This document shows positions 32,273 to 40,054 of a stretch of DNA of 46,825 bases, piece after piece (the stretch's first letter is position 1; the number at the start of each line of letters is the position of its first letter). This DNA comes from Chitinispirillum sp. (GTDB lineage: Bacteria; Fibrobacterota; Chitinivibrionia; Chitinivibrionales; Chitinispirillaceae), in the NCBI GenBank assembly GCA_007115975.1, contig SKJJ01000147.1:1-46825 (forward strand), read 5' to 3'. The position numbers and the translations under genes are program-made. The notes beneath the pieces were generated by a model. That model had not been told where the DNA came from and did not search any database. It saw only the letters and a program-made list of their open reading frames with translations.

Positions 32273-33535
32273 ATGAAAAAGGTGCGCATAGTTATTCTTT
32301 TAGTTGCAGTTTTGTTGACCGCTGATTCAGCTTTTTCCTGGGAAAGGGTAGATCATGAAAGCGTTTCAGAAGTGGTATACCCAAAGATTGACCTGTTTGA
32401 AGTGCATCAGGCAGAGATCCGTTCTGTCTTAAGGCAGCTTAGCGAACATGGTGGAGTGGATATCGTTGTTGGCGATGATATTACCGGAACGGTTTCAATG
32501 AATGTGACCGATAAGACATGGCGTGAAATACTCTCTATTGTTTGTAGGGTAAAAAATCTTGTTCCCCTGGTTGAGGAAAATTATATCTATATAATAAGTC
32601 ACCGCCAATATCAGGAACGCAAAGTGGGTCAGGCTGCAATATCAGAGGCTCTGGAGACCGCAAGTCCTCTGAAAAGGGAGATAATTCGGCTGAATTTCAC
32701 CACCGCAAGGACCATCCTTCCGGTAATCAATTCACTTCTTTCAACACGGGGCAGGGCAATAAACAGCGATCATGCAAACTCTATTGTTGTTCATGACACA
32801 GAAGAAAATATAAAGCAGATCAGATCAGTTATCAATGATCTTGATGTACAGTCTCCACAGGTGTCGATTACCTGCAAGATCATTGAAGTCAGTTCGGGAA
32901 TGGTTCGGCAAATGGGAGTGCATTGGGGGGTTACTGATCAGCAGTACAATTTGGAAGCGAGGCAATTAAACCCCGACAGATTAGTATCCGGAGAAGTATT
33001 AAACAGAATAACCTATGGTATTCTTACCCCTGAACGCCTCGGTGTTGCACTTGAATATCTCTTTGAAGACAACGAATCGAAAATTGTAGCACAGCCTCAA
33101 ATCACTACTCTCGACAATGAACAGGCAAGAGTATTTATGGGTCAACAGGTTCCTATTCCACTGAGGGATGAAGCCGGGAACACGGTGTATCAGATGGTTA
33201 ATGCTGGTACGGAGTTGATAGTGACGCCACATGTTTCAGGTAATAACAAAATCCTGCTTGACCTCAATCCACGCAAAGAGTCCTATGTTCGATCACCCGA
33301 TGGGCAGCCTATTATCAATGAACAGAGCGCTTCTACAAGAGTTTTTGTCAATAATGGAGAAACGGTTGTTATTGCAGGGCTTACCTCCAATGAATCGATG
33401 CAAGCAGAGGTGGGCATTCCTATTTTGAAAAATATCCCTCTGCTGGGAGCCCTTTTCAAGAGATCCATCAAACAGGCTGAAAAAAAGGATCTTATTATAT
33501 TCGTGACTCCGCAGATTATTCATCCCGATATTTAA
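32273..33535 (+). CDS. pilQ: Type IV pilus secretin PilQ (short form without AMIN)
   Basis: I start at ATG 32273, with AGGGGA upstream; a GTG at 32258 would include that site. The 420-residue outer-membrane secretin has a signal peptide (1-22), an STN/N0 domain (about 35-100), one N1-type domain (about 130-200, Ile-Asn-Ser-Asp-His-Ala-Asn-Ser-Ile-Val-Val-His-Asp-Thr) and the secretin core. The core has Ile-Val-Ala-Gln-Pro-Gln-Ile-Thr-Thr-Leu-Asp-Asn, Gly-Gln-Gln-Val-Pro-Ile-Pro and Gly-Ile-Pro-Ile-Leu-Lys-Asn-Ile-Pro-Leu-Leu-Gly. It has no AMIN domain, unlike many PilQ proteins of 600-750 residues. A terminator follows. Confidence 0.95.
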   Translation: MKKVRIVILLVAVLLTADSAFSWERVDHESVSEVVYPKIDLFEVHQAEIRSVLRQLSEHGGVDIVVGDDITGTVSMNVTDKTWREILSIVCRVKNLVPLVEENYIYIISHRQYQERKVGQAAISEALETASPLKREIIRLNFTTARTILPVINSLLSTRGRAINSDHANSIVVHDTEENIKQIRSVINDLDVQSPQVSITCKIIEVSSGMVRQMGVHWGVTDQQYNLEARQLNPDRLVSGEVLNRITYGILTPERLGVALEYLFEDNESKIVAQPQITTLDNEQARVFMGQQVPIPLRDEAGNTVYQMVNAGTELIVTPHVSGNNKILLDLNPRKESYVRSPDGQPIINEQSASTRVFVNNGETVVIAGLTSNESMQAEVGIPILKNIPLLGALFKRSIKQAEKKDLIIFVTPQIIHPDI

Positions 33536-33554
33536 CATGGGACCCAGAGTTGTT

Positions 33555-33597
33555 AGGGCTGTATTATCCCGTAAGGGAGCGTGCAGCCCTTTTTTTA
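33555..33597 (+). terminator. Rho-independent terminator after pilQ
   Basis: AGGGCTG (33555-33561) pairs with CAGCCCT (33584-33590), with an inner TCCC/GGGA pair, followed by a run of seven T. It closes the pil operon, 20 bases after pilQ. Confidence 0.9.
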
Positions 33598-33655
33598 TAA
33601 CCTCAAGTGTGAAAAACTATAATACGTAGTTGGCTTTTCCAGGAACGGTATAGGT

Positions 33656-34618
33656 ATGAGGAATGTATATAATTTGATTGACGAGTGGCACCCTGTCTTC
33701 AGTGTTGTGATCAGTATATTTATAATTGGAATAGTCTCGATTTTAATATATAAAAGTATCACTTTGGTGATAAGGCAATTTCAGTTGCGTGCAGTTTCAA
33801 ATCTTTCCAACTGTGATCGTTGTGTTCCCATTGAAACAGAAAAAAGAGTTGACACACTGGGTAAGGTACTCAGAAAGATCGCTTTTATTACGGTTACTGC
33901 CATTGCATCGCTGATGATACTCGATGAACTTGGGATTGATATAAAAGCTCTGCTTGCCGGTTTGGGTATTGTTGGTCTGGCTGTTGGTTTTGGCGCCCAG
34001 AGTCTGGTCAAAGATATCATAAGCGGCCTGTTTCTCATATTTGAGAACCACATACGTGTTGGCGATGTTGCGATTCTCAATGGTACTGGAGGCTTGGTTG
34101 AGAAGGTTAACCTGAGAACAACCGTATTGAGAAGTGCTGATGGAGTGTTACATGTCTTTCACAACGGTTCTATAAATTCCCTGTCCAATATGACCCATGA
34201 GTACTCTTTCTACGTGTTTGACATTGGAGTCGCTTACAAGGAGGATACTGACAGGGTTTGCAAGATTCTTGAGGAACTTGGTGAAGAGATAATGAATGAC
34301 CCCGAATATAAGGATCATATTTTGGAGCCGATCAATGTTCTTGGTGTTGATCAGTTCAGTGATTCAGCGGTGATGATTAAGGCAAGAATAAAGACACTTC
34401 CAATTAAGCAGTGGATGGTTGGACGAGAACTTAACAGAAGAATAAAAAAGAGATTCGATCAGGAGGGGATAGAGATTCCATTTCCTCACCGAACGTTATA
34501 TTTTGGCGAGCAGCAGAAGCCGGTCGTACAAAATAATCAAGCGATAACACGACAGGAGATAAAGGCTGTTTTGCAGGAAGTGCTTGATGAAAGAGAGATC
34601 AAAAACAGGAACGGCTAA
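33656..34618 (+). CDS. MscS-family mechanosensitive channel
   Basis: The 320-residue protein has two to three N-terminal membrane helices and the pore-lining helix with the small-residue pattern Leu-Ala-Gly-Leu-Gly-Ile-Val-Gly-Leu-Ala-Val-Gly-Phe-Gly-Ala-Gln-Ser-Leu-Val-Lys-Asp (about 100-120). A soluble vestibule domain follows, with Gly-Asp-Val-Ala-Ile-Leu-Asn-Gly and Arg-Thr-Thr-Val-Leu-Arg. These opening channels release solutes on hypo-osmotic shock. The C-terminal 40 residues after Phe-Pro-His-Arg-Thr-Leu-Tyr form a short charged tail. It starts after the pilQ terminator and is followed by a TrmH-type gene. Confidence 0.93.
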   Translation: MRNVYNLIDEWHPVFSVVISIFIIGIVSILIYKSITLVIRQFQLRAVSNLSNCDRCVPIETEKRVDTLGKVLRKIAFITVTAIASLMILDELGIDIKALLAGLGIVGLAVGFGAQSLVKDIISGLFLIFENHIRVGDVAILNGTGGLVEKVNLRTTVLRSADGVLHVFHNGSINSLSNMTHEYSFYVFDIGVAYKEDTDRVCKILEELGEEIMNDPEYKDHILEPINVLGVDQFSDSAVMIKARIKTLPIKQWMVGRELNRRIKKRFDQEGIEIPFPHRTLYFGEQQKPVVQNNQAITRQEIKAVLQEVLDEREIKNRNG

Positions 34619-34656
34619 TCCGTTTTGGATACTCTGGCCTGCGAAAAAAATCACTT

Positions 34657-35244
34657 ATGAAAAAACATGGTCCCATGCCCAGATGTAAAATAGGCGATAC
34701 AGAAACCTGTCTTGAGGTAAGGAGTTTTGATTCACCGATTCCAATTGATGAGTACAGGCTTCTTCCTAAACAACCGATATATATTATTCTTGACAATCTC
34801 AGGAGTGCTTTCAATGTGGGATCGATATTCAGGCTCTGCGACGCGATGCGGGTTTCAGGGCTGTTTCTTTGTGGTTATACTGCAACTCCTCCTAACATTA
34901 AACTTCTGAAAACTTCTCTTGGTACGATTGAATATGTAGACTGGAAACACTTCAAGAGTGCAACAGAGGCCGTGCAATATCTTCAAAAACAGGGCATTGC
35001 CGTCTGGGCAGCAGAGACCACCTCAAAGTCCTTGTCGTATAATCAGGTTCGGTACCCGCTTCCGGTGGGAATCGTCTTTGGTAATGAAGCGTTGGGTGTG
35101 AGCAGGGAAGTTATTGATTGTTGTGATGGTTTGGTTGAGATTCCTCTTTACGGCTATAAAAACTCAATTAATGTTGCTGCTTCCTGTGCTGTTATTGGTT
35201 TTTCTGCCTTGGAGCAATTTCAACAAAATAAGAAAGGCAGCTGA
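34657..35244 (+). CDS. TrmH/SpoU-family RNA 2'-O-methyltransferase
   Basis: The 195-residue protein has the three SPOUT knot motifs: Leu-Asp-Asn-Leu-Arg-Ser-Ala-Phe-Asn-Val-Gly-Ser-Ile-Phe-Arg (motif 1), Gly-Ile-Val-Phe-Gly-Asn-Glu-Ala-Leu-Gly-Val-Ser (motif 2) and Ile-Pro-Leu-Tyr-Gly-Tyr-Lys-Asn-Ser-Ile-Asn-Val-Ala-Ala-Ser (motif 3). It should methylate a ribose 2'-OH in tRNA or rRNA with S-adenosylmethionine. The target base cannot be told from sequence. It lies 38 bases after the MscS gene, with no clear ribosome site. Confidence 0.9.
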   Translation: MKKHGPMPRCKIGDTETCLEVRSFDSPIPIDEYRLLPKQPIYIILDNLRSAFNVGSIFRLCDAMRVSGLFLCGYTATPPNIKLLKTSLGTIEYVDWKHFKSATEAVQYLQKQGIAVWAAETTSKSLSYNQVRYPLPVGIVFGNEALGVSREVIDCCDGLVEIPLYGYKNSINVAASCAVIGFSALEQFQQNKKGS

Positions 35245-35261
35245 TTAAAAAAACAACTGCC
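35236..35261 (-). terminator. Terminator after rpsU
   Basis: GGCAGCTG (35236-35243) and CAACTGCC (35254-35261) form an 8-base stem with one G-U pair. On the minus strand it is followed by TTTCTTATTTTG. It overlaps the last codons of the convergent methyltransferase gene and may serve both. Confidence 0.6.
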
Positions 35262-35286
35262 TCTATAAATAAACCTCAGGACAAAC

Positions 35287-35496
35287 TTATCTCTCTGAGC
35301 GCCAGCTCATTCGTTTCTCATCACGAATTCTTTTTCGTTTTGAAGCGTTAAGGCGTCTCTTTTTCTCTTCACTTGGTTTTTCGTAGTGGCGATATTTTTT
35401 AACATCTGAGAGAATACCTGCTCTTTCGCAAGTTTTGCTGAAGCGACGGAGTGCTTTTTCAAATGCTTCATCTTCCCGTATTACGATACCATTCAT
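35287..35496 (-). CDS. rpsU: 30S ribosomal protein S21
   Basis: The 69-residue basic protein matches S21: Glu-Ala-Phe-Glu-Lys-Ala-Leu-Arg-Arg-Phe (10-19), Arg-Ala-Gly-Ile-Leu (25-29), Lys-Lys-Tyr-Arg-His-Tyr-Glu-Lys-Pro-Ser (33-42) and a Lys/Arg-rich end. S21 helps the 30S subunit bind mRNA leaders. An AAGGTG site precedes the ATG, and a promoter-like pair lies upstream. It is a single-gene unit. Confidence 0.95.
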   Translation of the reverse strand: MNGIVIREDEAFEKALRRFSKTCERAGILSDVKKYRHYEKPSEEKKRRLNASKRKRIRDEKRMSWRSER

Positions 35497-35546
35497 TGAA
35501 CTTCACCTTCTTTCCGATATTTTAAAAGTTCCACAACAGATCTAAA

Positions 35547-35575
35547 AAAATAAGATATTGCAAAGGATAAATCAA
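35547..35575 (-). promoter_or_regulatory. Candidate promoter of rpsU
   Basis: On the minus strand TTGATT (35575-35570) and TATTTT (35552-35547) are 17 bases apart, about 50 bases before the rpsU ATG. Confidence 0.4.
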
Positions 35576-35720
35576 GATCTGTATTCTAATCCATTTTATA
35601 ACTGAATAGTAACCAATAAAAGCTGTTGAGAGGTAACCTTTTTTGTACAGTCCTTTCAGTTTAACAGGCTGGATTGTATTTTTCTTTTTATAGCAAAAAC
35701 CGATTCATTTAGGGGACAGT

Positions 35721-36902
35721 ATGAGTAGATTTGGTTTGGATATATTAATTGACAATCTCCCTGATGCTCTGAAGAAGAAAAAACTGGGAGTTGTCTGTCA
35801 TGCGGCATCAATAAATTCCCACTATCACCATATAATAGACCTCTTGGCACAGAGGAGTGATATTACACTAACTGCAATCTTTGGCCCGCAGCATGGTCTC
35901 TACGGGCAGACTCAGGACAATATGGTTGAATGGGAGGGAGAGCTGCACCCTGTGCTGAAAATCCCTGTCTATAGTCTCTATGGAGCCACCCGAAAACCTA
36001 CTGCTGCAATGCTTGAAGGAATTGACTGTCTGCTGTTTGATGTGCAGGATGTCGGAGCGCGTCCCTATACCTATATCTGGACACTCAAGTTATGTATGCA
36101 GGCGTGTGCTGAGCAGGGTATTTCGCTGTGGGTTCTGGACAGACCCAATCCAATCAGTGGGCTGAGTGTTGACGGGCCTTTGCTTGATGACGAGTACTTT
36201 TCTTTTGTAGGGGGGGCACCGATCCCCCTCTGTCATCGGTTGACTATGGGGGAGATGGCACGCCTCCTCCATAAACTCTATTTCCCCCAGGTTGAGTTGA
36301 AGGTACAATGGATGGAGGGGTGGTGGAGAAATTCATTCTGGCCACAAACCGGCCTTCCATGGGTGATGCCCTCCCCCAATATGCCCACCTTTGATACTGC
36401 TCTTGTGTATCCGGGGCAGGTGCTTCTTGAGGCCACCAATATTTCCGAAGCCAGAGGTACCACCCGGCCATTTGAGTTGTTCGGAGCACCATATCTTGAT
36501 CCCAAAGCGTTTTTGAAAGCAGTGGAAAAACATGGTGTATCGGGGTGCATTTTCAGAGAACATGCTTTTATCCCCTCTTTTCAAAAGTGGGGTGGATCTT
36601 TTTGCAACGGTTTTCAGATTCATGTGACCAATACCCGCGAGTTTAATCCTGTAGAGACAACTGTTGCTGTTATCAGTGCGATTAAAAAGACGGCGATACA
36701 GGAGAAATTCGAGTGGAAACAACCTCCCTATGAGTACGAATACGAAAAAATGCCTTTCGATATTCTTGCCGGTAACACAGAGTTGCGGGATGCTATTGAA
36801 GATGGTGTTTCAGCCCGGGAGGTCAGGGCTTTCTGGTGTTCACAGTATGGGCCGTTTGAGGAGATGATGAGTTCGCTTACCTTTTATCCTGAGGAGCTTT
36901 GA
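35721..36902 (+). CDS. namZ: DUF1343 protein, NamZ-type exo-beta-N-acetylmuramidase
   Basis: The 393-residue protein belongs to DUF1343 (glycoside hydrolase 171). The founding member, Bacillus NamZ, removes MurNAc from the non-reducing ends of peptidoglycan fragments. Family motifs are Gly-Pro-Gln-His-Gly (55-59), Asp-Asn-Met (66-68), Val-Tyr-Ser-Leu-Tyr-Gly, Phe-Asp-Val-Gln-Asp-Val-Gly-Ala-Arg-Pro-Tyr-Thr-Tyr, and Leu-Asp-Arg-Pro-Asn-Pro-Ile-Ser-Gly. Many family members have Glu at position 57 where this has Gln. There is no signal peptide, so it would act in the cytoplasm on imported fragments. AGGGGA lies before the ATG. It overlaps the sugar nucleotidyltransferase gene by one base, giving a salvage context. 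Confidence 0.8.
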   Translation: MSRFGLDILIDNLPDALKKKKLGVVCHAASINSHYHHIIDLLAQRSDITLTAIFGPQHGLYGQTQDNMVEWEGELHPVLKIPVYSLYGATRKPTAAMLEGIDCLLFDVQDVGARPYTYIWTLKLCMQACAEQGISLWVLDRPNPISGLSVDGPLLDDEYFSFVGGAPIPLCHRLTMGEMARLLHKLYFPQVELKVQWMEGWWRNSFWPQTGLPWVMPSPNMPTFDTALVYPGQVLLEATNISEARGTTRPFELFGAPYLDPKAFLKAVEKHGVSGCIFREHAFIPSFQKWGGSFCNGFQIHVTNTREFNPVETTVAVISAIKKTAIQEKFEWKQPPYEYEYEKMPFDILAGNTELRDAIEDGVSAREVRAFWCSQYGPFEEMMSSLTFYPEEL

Positions 36903-37846
36903 TGAGAGGGTTCATTCTGGGAGCAGGATTTGGAACACGTCTTAAGCCCATAACCGAACATCTTCCCAAAGCACTTGTGCCGCTTGGGGCAGAACCTGTT
37001 TTGGGCAGGAATTTGCGTTATCTTTGGTCACAGGGTTTTGAGACCATTGGAGTAAACTCCCATTTTTTTCACGCTCAGATGGAACAGTTCGCCTCCAAAT
37101 TTGATGTTCCATTCACGCTCTTTCATGAATCAGGGGCTATCAGAGGCACCGGAGGGGCACTTCAATTCGCAAGAGAATTCTTGGGCCAGGAGGACACCTT
37201 TTTTGTATTGAATGTCGATGTGGTGAGTAATTTTAATATACGGCAGATGGGGGAGTGTTTCAAGAAATCTTCTGATATATGTTCACTCGTTGCGGTCCCT
37301 GTGGATAAGGGGGGGACAATAGCGTATAATTCTGAATCGATGCAGTTTATGGAGGTGGCCTCAAAAAAGAGTGCTCTTCCCGGGGCTGCTACCGCAGACT
37401 TTACTGGCTGTGCTTTTTACAGAAGGGAGTTTCTGGAACTTCTTTCAGATGATGATTTTTCAATCTTACCACTTTGGGAAAAGGCGAAACAGATGAGCTT
37501 GGGGGTGGGGGTGCTGTTTCCTGAGAACAGGTATTGGATTGATATTGGAAAACCCGGTTCTTATGCCCAGATCTATTTTGACTATCTTGATAAAAATGTG
37601 GAGTTTGGGATTTCTTCGGATATGATTTGTGATTTTGAACATAAAATATGTTACAACAGAAATGTTAGCTCTGATGTTAAAGATAACCTTGGGCCGTACA
37701 GTTGGGTTGAATCAGCTCATTTACCACCAGGCGTTTCCATTCAAAAAAGTATTGTATGGCGTAATGCCAATAGTGTAAGTGAGTTGATAAGTGAAAAGAT
37801 AGTGACACCATGGGGAGATGTCCCTTTCCAGACGGCGGCAGGCTGA
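36902..37846 (+). CDS. murU: Sugar-1-phosphate nucleotidyltransferase, MurU-like
   Basis: The 314-residue protein has the nucleotidyltransferase signature Gly-Ala-Gly-Phe-Gly-Thr-Arg-Leu-Lys-Pro-Ile-Thr (7-18) with Lys23, Gly-Thr-Gly-Gly-Ala-Leu, and a Val-Leu-Asn-Val-Asp metal motif. Placed between NamZ and an AmgK-like kinase, it probably makes UDP-MurNAc from MurNAc-1-phosphate (MurU). It is about 90 residues longer than Pseudomonas MurU, with a C-terminal part that looks like a short beta-helix (Pro-Gly-Val-Ser-Ile-Gln-Lys-Ser-Ile-Val-Trp). Mannose-1-phosphate guanylyltransferase activity is an alternative. The ATG at 36902 overlaps the NamZ stop (TGATG), with AGGAG upstream. Confidence 0.72.
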   Translation: MRGFILGAGFGTRLKPITEHLPKALVPLGAEPVLGRNLRYLWSQGFETIGVNSHFFHAQMEQFASKFDVPFTLFHESGAIRGTGGALQFAREFLGQEDTFFVLNVDVVSNFNIRQMGECFKKSSDICSLVAVPVDKGGTIAYNSESMQFMEVASKKSALPGAATADFTGCAFYRREFLELLSDDDFSILPLWEKAKQMSLGVGVLFPENRYWIDIGKPGSYAQIYFDYLDKNVEFGISSDMICDFEHKICYNRNVSSDVKDNLGPYSWVESAHLPPGVSIQKSIVWRNANSVSELISEKIVTPWGDVPFQTAAG

Positions 37847-37849
37847 GAG

Positions 37850-38848
37850 ATGGAATTAACACAATCTCAAATTCAATTTCTAAAAAGGTCCATTAACCAA
37901 TTTCACCCCGAAGAGTGGAATGTGTCTCTGGCCGGACAGGCTGCATCACAGCGGCTTTTCATAAGGCTTCAAAACAGCACAAACTCCTATATCCTTGTTG
38001 TATGGGATGGTGCAGATGATGATTGGCAACGGTTTTTACAAATTCCAAAAGAGTTACCGGACAACAAGAAGCTTTTGCCAGAAATTTTCGGCTCAGATGA
38101 CCGCCAGGGTCTTATTTTGGAAGAGGATCTTGGGGAGGTGACTCTAAAGCGGTTCTGTCTGAAACACCGTGGTGATCGTAGCAGTGTGACCACAATGTAT
38201 AAACGGGTACTTGATGCTCTTAAAGAGTGGCACTCCTTTGCTATCTCTAAAAGCCCGACTATCGCTTCAAGGGCAATGAATGTCGATACATTTCTCTGGG
38301 AAACATCCTATTTCTCCAGACATTGTGTTGGAGAATACTTTGGTTGTGAAGATTCGCTGGGTGAAAGTTGGCAAAAAGAGTGTGTCGGGCTTGCCAAAGA
38401 GGCGGTTGGGTTGGAAACAGGCCTGATTCACAGGGATTTTCAATCTGAGAATATCCTTATTAATGATGACCGCATTAGGTTTGTCGATTATCAGGGGGCA
38501 CGGATCGGACCATTGCAGTACGATGTCTCATCGCTTCTGCTCGACCCCTATATCAGTCAAACCGATGAATCGCTAATCAGAGAACTCTATCAATACTACA
38601 TATCCTTTTGTACACCAAACACATTTACAACTGATGGGTTTTATGTCTGTAGTACCCAGCGTCTGATGCAGGCATTGGGGGCGTATACCAACTTGGTTCT
38701 CAATAAGGGTAAAAAACAGTACAACGAGTTTATTCCAGTAGCACTAAGCAGGCTATCATGGGTTTTGGAGCAGATGCCTCGGTATCCTGCCATTGCAGAG
38801 GTGGTTTTGCTGTGTAAAACGAAACTGGAGATTGAACAGGCTTCCTGA
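37850..38848 (+). CDS. amgK: AmgK-like sugar kinase (N-acetylmuramate/N-acetylglucosamine kinase family)
   Basis: The 332-residue protein is an aminoglycoside-phosphotransferase-type kinase. The catalytic loop is His195-Arg-Asp196-Phe-Gln-Ser-Glu-Asn-Ile-Leu and the metal-binding Asp213 is in Phe-Val-Asp-Tyr-Gln-Gly-Ala-Arg-x-Gly-Pro, followed by Tyr-Asp-Val-Ser-Ser-Leu-Leu. These features match AmgK, which phosphorylates MurNAc at the anomeric carbon, giving the substrate of MurU. It starts three bases after that gene. Sugar specificity is inferred from context; it could instead act on GlcNAc or another hexose. Confidence 0.75.
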   Translation: MELTQSQIQFLKRSINQFHPEEWNVSLAGQAASQRLFIRLQNSTNSYILVVWDGADDDWQRFLQIPKELPDNKKLLPEIFGSDDRQGLILEEDLGEVTLKRFCLKHRGDRSSVTTMYKRVLDALKEWHSFAISKSPTIASRAMNVDTFLWETSYFSRHCVGEYFGCEDSLGESWQKECVGLAKEAVGLETGLIHRDFQSENILINDDRIRFVDYQGARIGPLQYDVSSLLLDPYISQTDESLIRELYQYYISFCTPNTFTTDGFYVCSTQRLMQALGAYTNLVLNKGKKQYNEFIPVALSRLSWVLEQMPRYPAIAEVVLLCKTKLEIEQAS

Positions 38849-38900
38849 ATTCATTTTTCAGGTACTATTTGCTAATCGATATGGTGGATTTGGTGGGATT

Positions 38901-39887
38901 ATGTTTTTTTCGCTTCTTGTACTTGTTTTTTTTATAAGTGGCTCATTCTTTTTTTCCGGTTCAGAGACCGGCTTTATCTCCTGGAACTCATTGAAGGTGG
39001 CGCATCTTGCCGGACAGGGTAATGTTGCTGCCCGTCTTGCCCTGTACATGATGAGTCACAGGGAAAGGTTTCTGACAACAATTCTTATCGGCAATAATAT
39101 CTGTAGCGTAGGAGCAACGATCTCTTTTGTGAACTTTTTTGTGCATCTGGACAGGCTTGTACCATTGGGGCTTGCCAGAATACCTTCGCCGGAATCATGG
39201 TTTCTGACCCCGGTGATGGTTCTGTTTGGTGAGATGTTGCCAAAGACGCTCTACAGAACCTATCCGTTTCGGCTTACCATAAAATCCATACCGCTTTTAT
39301 CCCTTTTTTACATTGTGGTTTTGCCGTTCTCCGCTCTGTTTTCATCTCTTGTCGGGTTAGTTAAAAAAATCAATCTTTCTGGTGAAGGCTCATATAGTTT
39401 CAAGGTCAGAGAAGAGATGGTATTGATTGCAGGGGAAGGAGCAAGGCGTGGCACACTTATTGGTAGTGCAGATGCATTGATAAAAAATATTCTGAAACTC
39501 AGGGAGTTGACCGTGGTGGATGTGGCTGTGGGTTTCCAGGAGTGGCGAAAAGATAAATGCTGTCTAGAGGAGTCACAAACGGTTGCGGAGGCGATCTCTG
39601 CATTGGGACATGATGAAGAGATTGTTGTTTTCAACAATGAAAGTGGTACACCCGAGGGGTATACAAGCTTATTGGAAATTGCCACTGCACACACTGATGC
39701 ACTGGTCGTTTCAGTTACAAAAAAAATGCCTCAATGTGATGCGTCATTGACGCTTCTACAGTTTGTCAATATTATTGATCAGGACTTCCCAAGATTTTCA
39801 GTTTGTATTGGTACCGATGGGCAACAAAAGGGGATTGTGGATAAGATGGATATTATTAAGTTTGTTTTTGGAAAAATCCGTCCTTAA
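38901..39887 (+). CDS. CNNM/DUF21 transmembrane protein (CorC/HlyC-like)
   Basis: The ATG at 38901, with GGTGGG just upstream, begins a 328-residue protein. Its first 190 residues form a DUF21 membrane domain: Phe-Phe-Ser-Gly-Ser-Glu-Thr-Gly near 17-24, Leu-Ile-Gly-Asn-Asn-Ile, and Phe-Gly-Glu-Met-Leu-Pro-Lys-Thr, the diagnostic triplet. The C-terminal part resembles a degenerate CBS pair. The family includes divalent-metal (Mg, Co) exporters. It is 52 bases after the AmgK-like gene, on the same strand. The operon link may be loose. Several earlier in-frame codons lie in the kinase end and are not used. Confidence 0.82.
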   Translation: MFFSLLVLVFFISGSFFFSGSETGFISWNSLKVAHLAGQGNVAARLALYMMSHRERFLTTILIGNNICSVGATISFVNFFVHLDRLVPLGLARIPSPESWFLTPVMVLFGEMLPKTLYRTYPFRLTIKSIPLLSLFYIVVLPFSALFSSLVGLVKKINLSGEGSYSFKVREEMVLIAGEGARRGTLIGSADALIKNILKLRELTVVDVAVGFQEWRKDKCCLEESQTVAEAISALGHDEEIVVFNNESGTPEGYTSLLEIATAHTDALVVSVTKKMPQCDASLTLLQFVNIIDQDFPRFSVCIGTDGQQKGIVDKMDIIKFVFGKIRP

Positions 39888-39985
39888 AACGGTTTGGAAT
39901 GAAAAGAGGCATTGCTCGAAAATCATTTCTATTGGTTGGTGTAATATATATATTAACCTGAATCAGTGACTTAGTTAAAATGTGC

Positions 39986-40014
39986 TTGGCTATATAGGTT
40001 TTTTGTGTTACAAT
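39986..40014 (+). promoter_or_regulatory. Promoter of the M23 peptidase gene
   Basis: TTGGCT (39986-39991) and TACAAT (40009-40014) are exactly 17 bases apart, 40 bases before the ATG at 40055. Confidence 0.55.
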
Positions 40015-40054
40015 TAAAACAGCAAGAGATAGCAAATAACACAGGTCTAAATAT

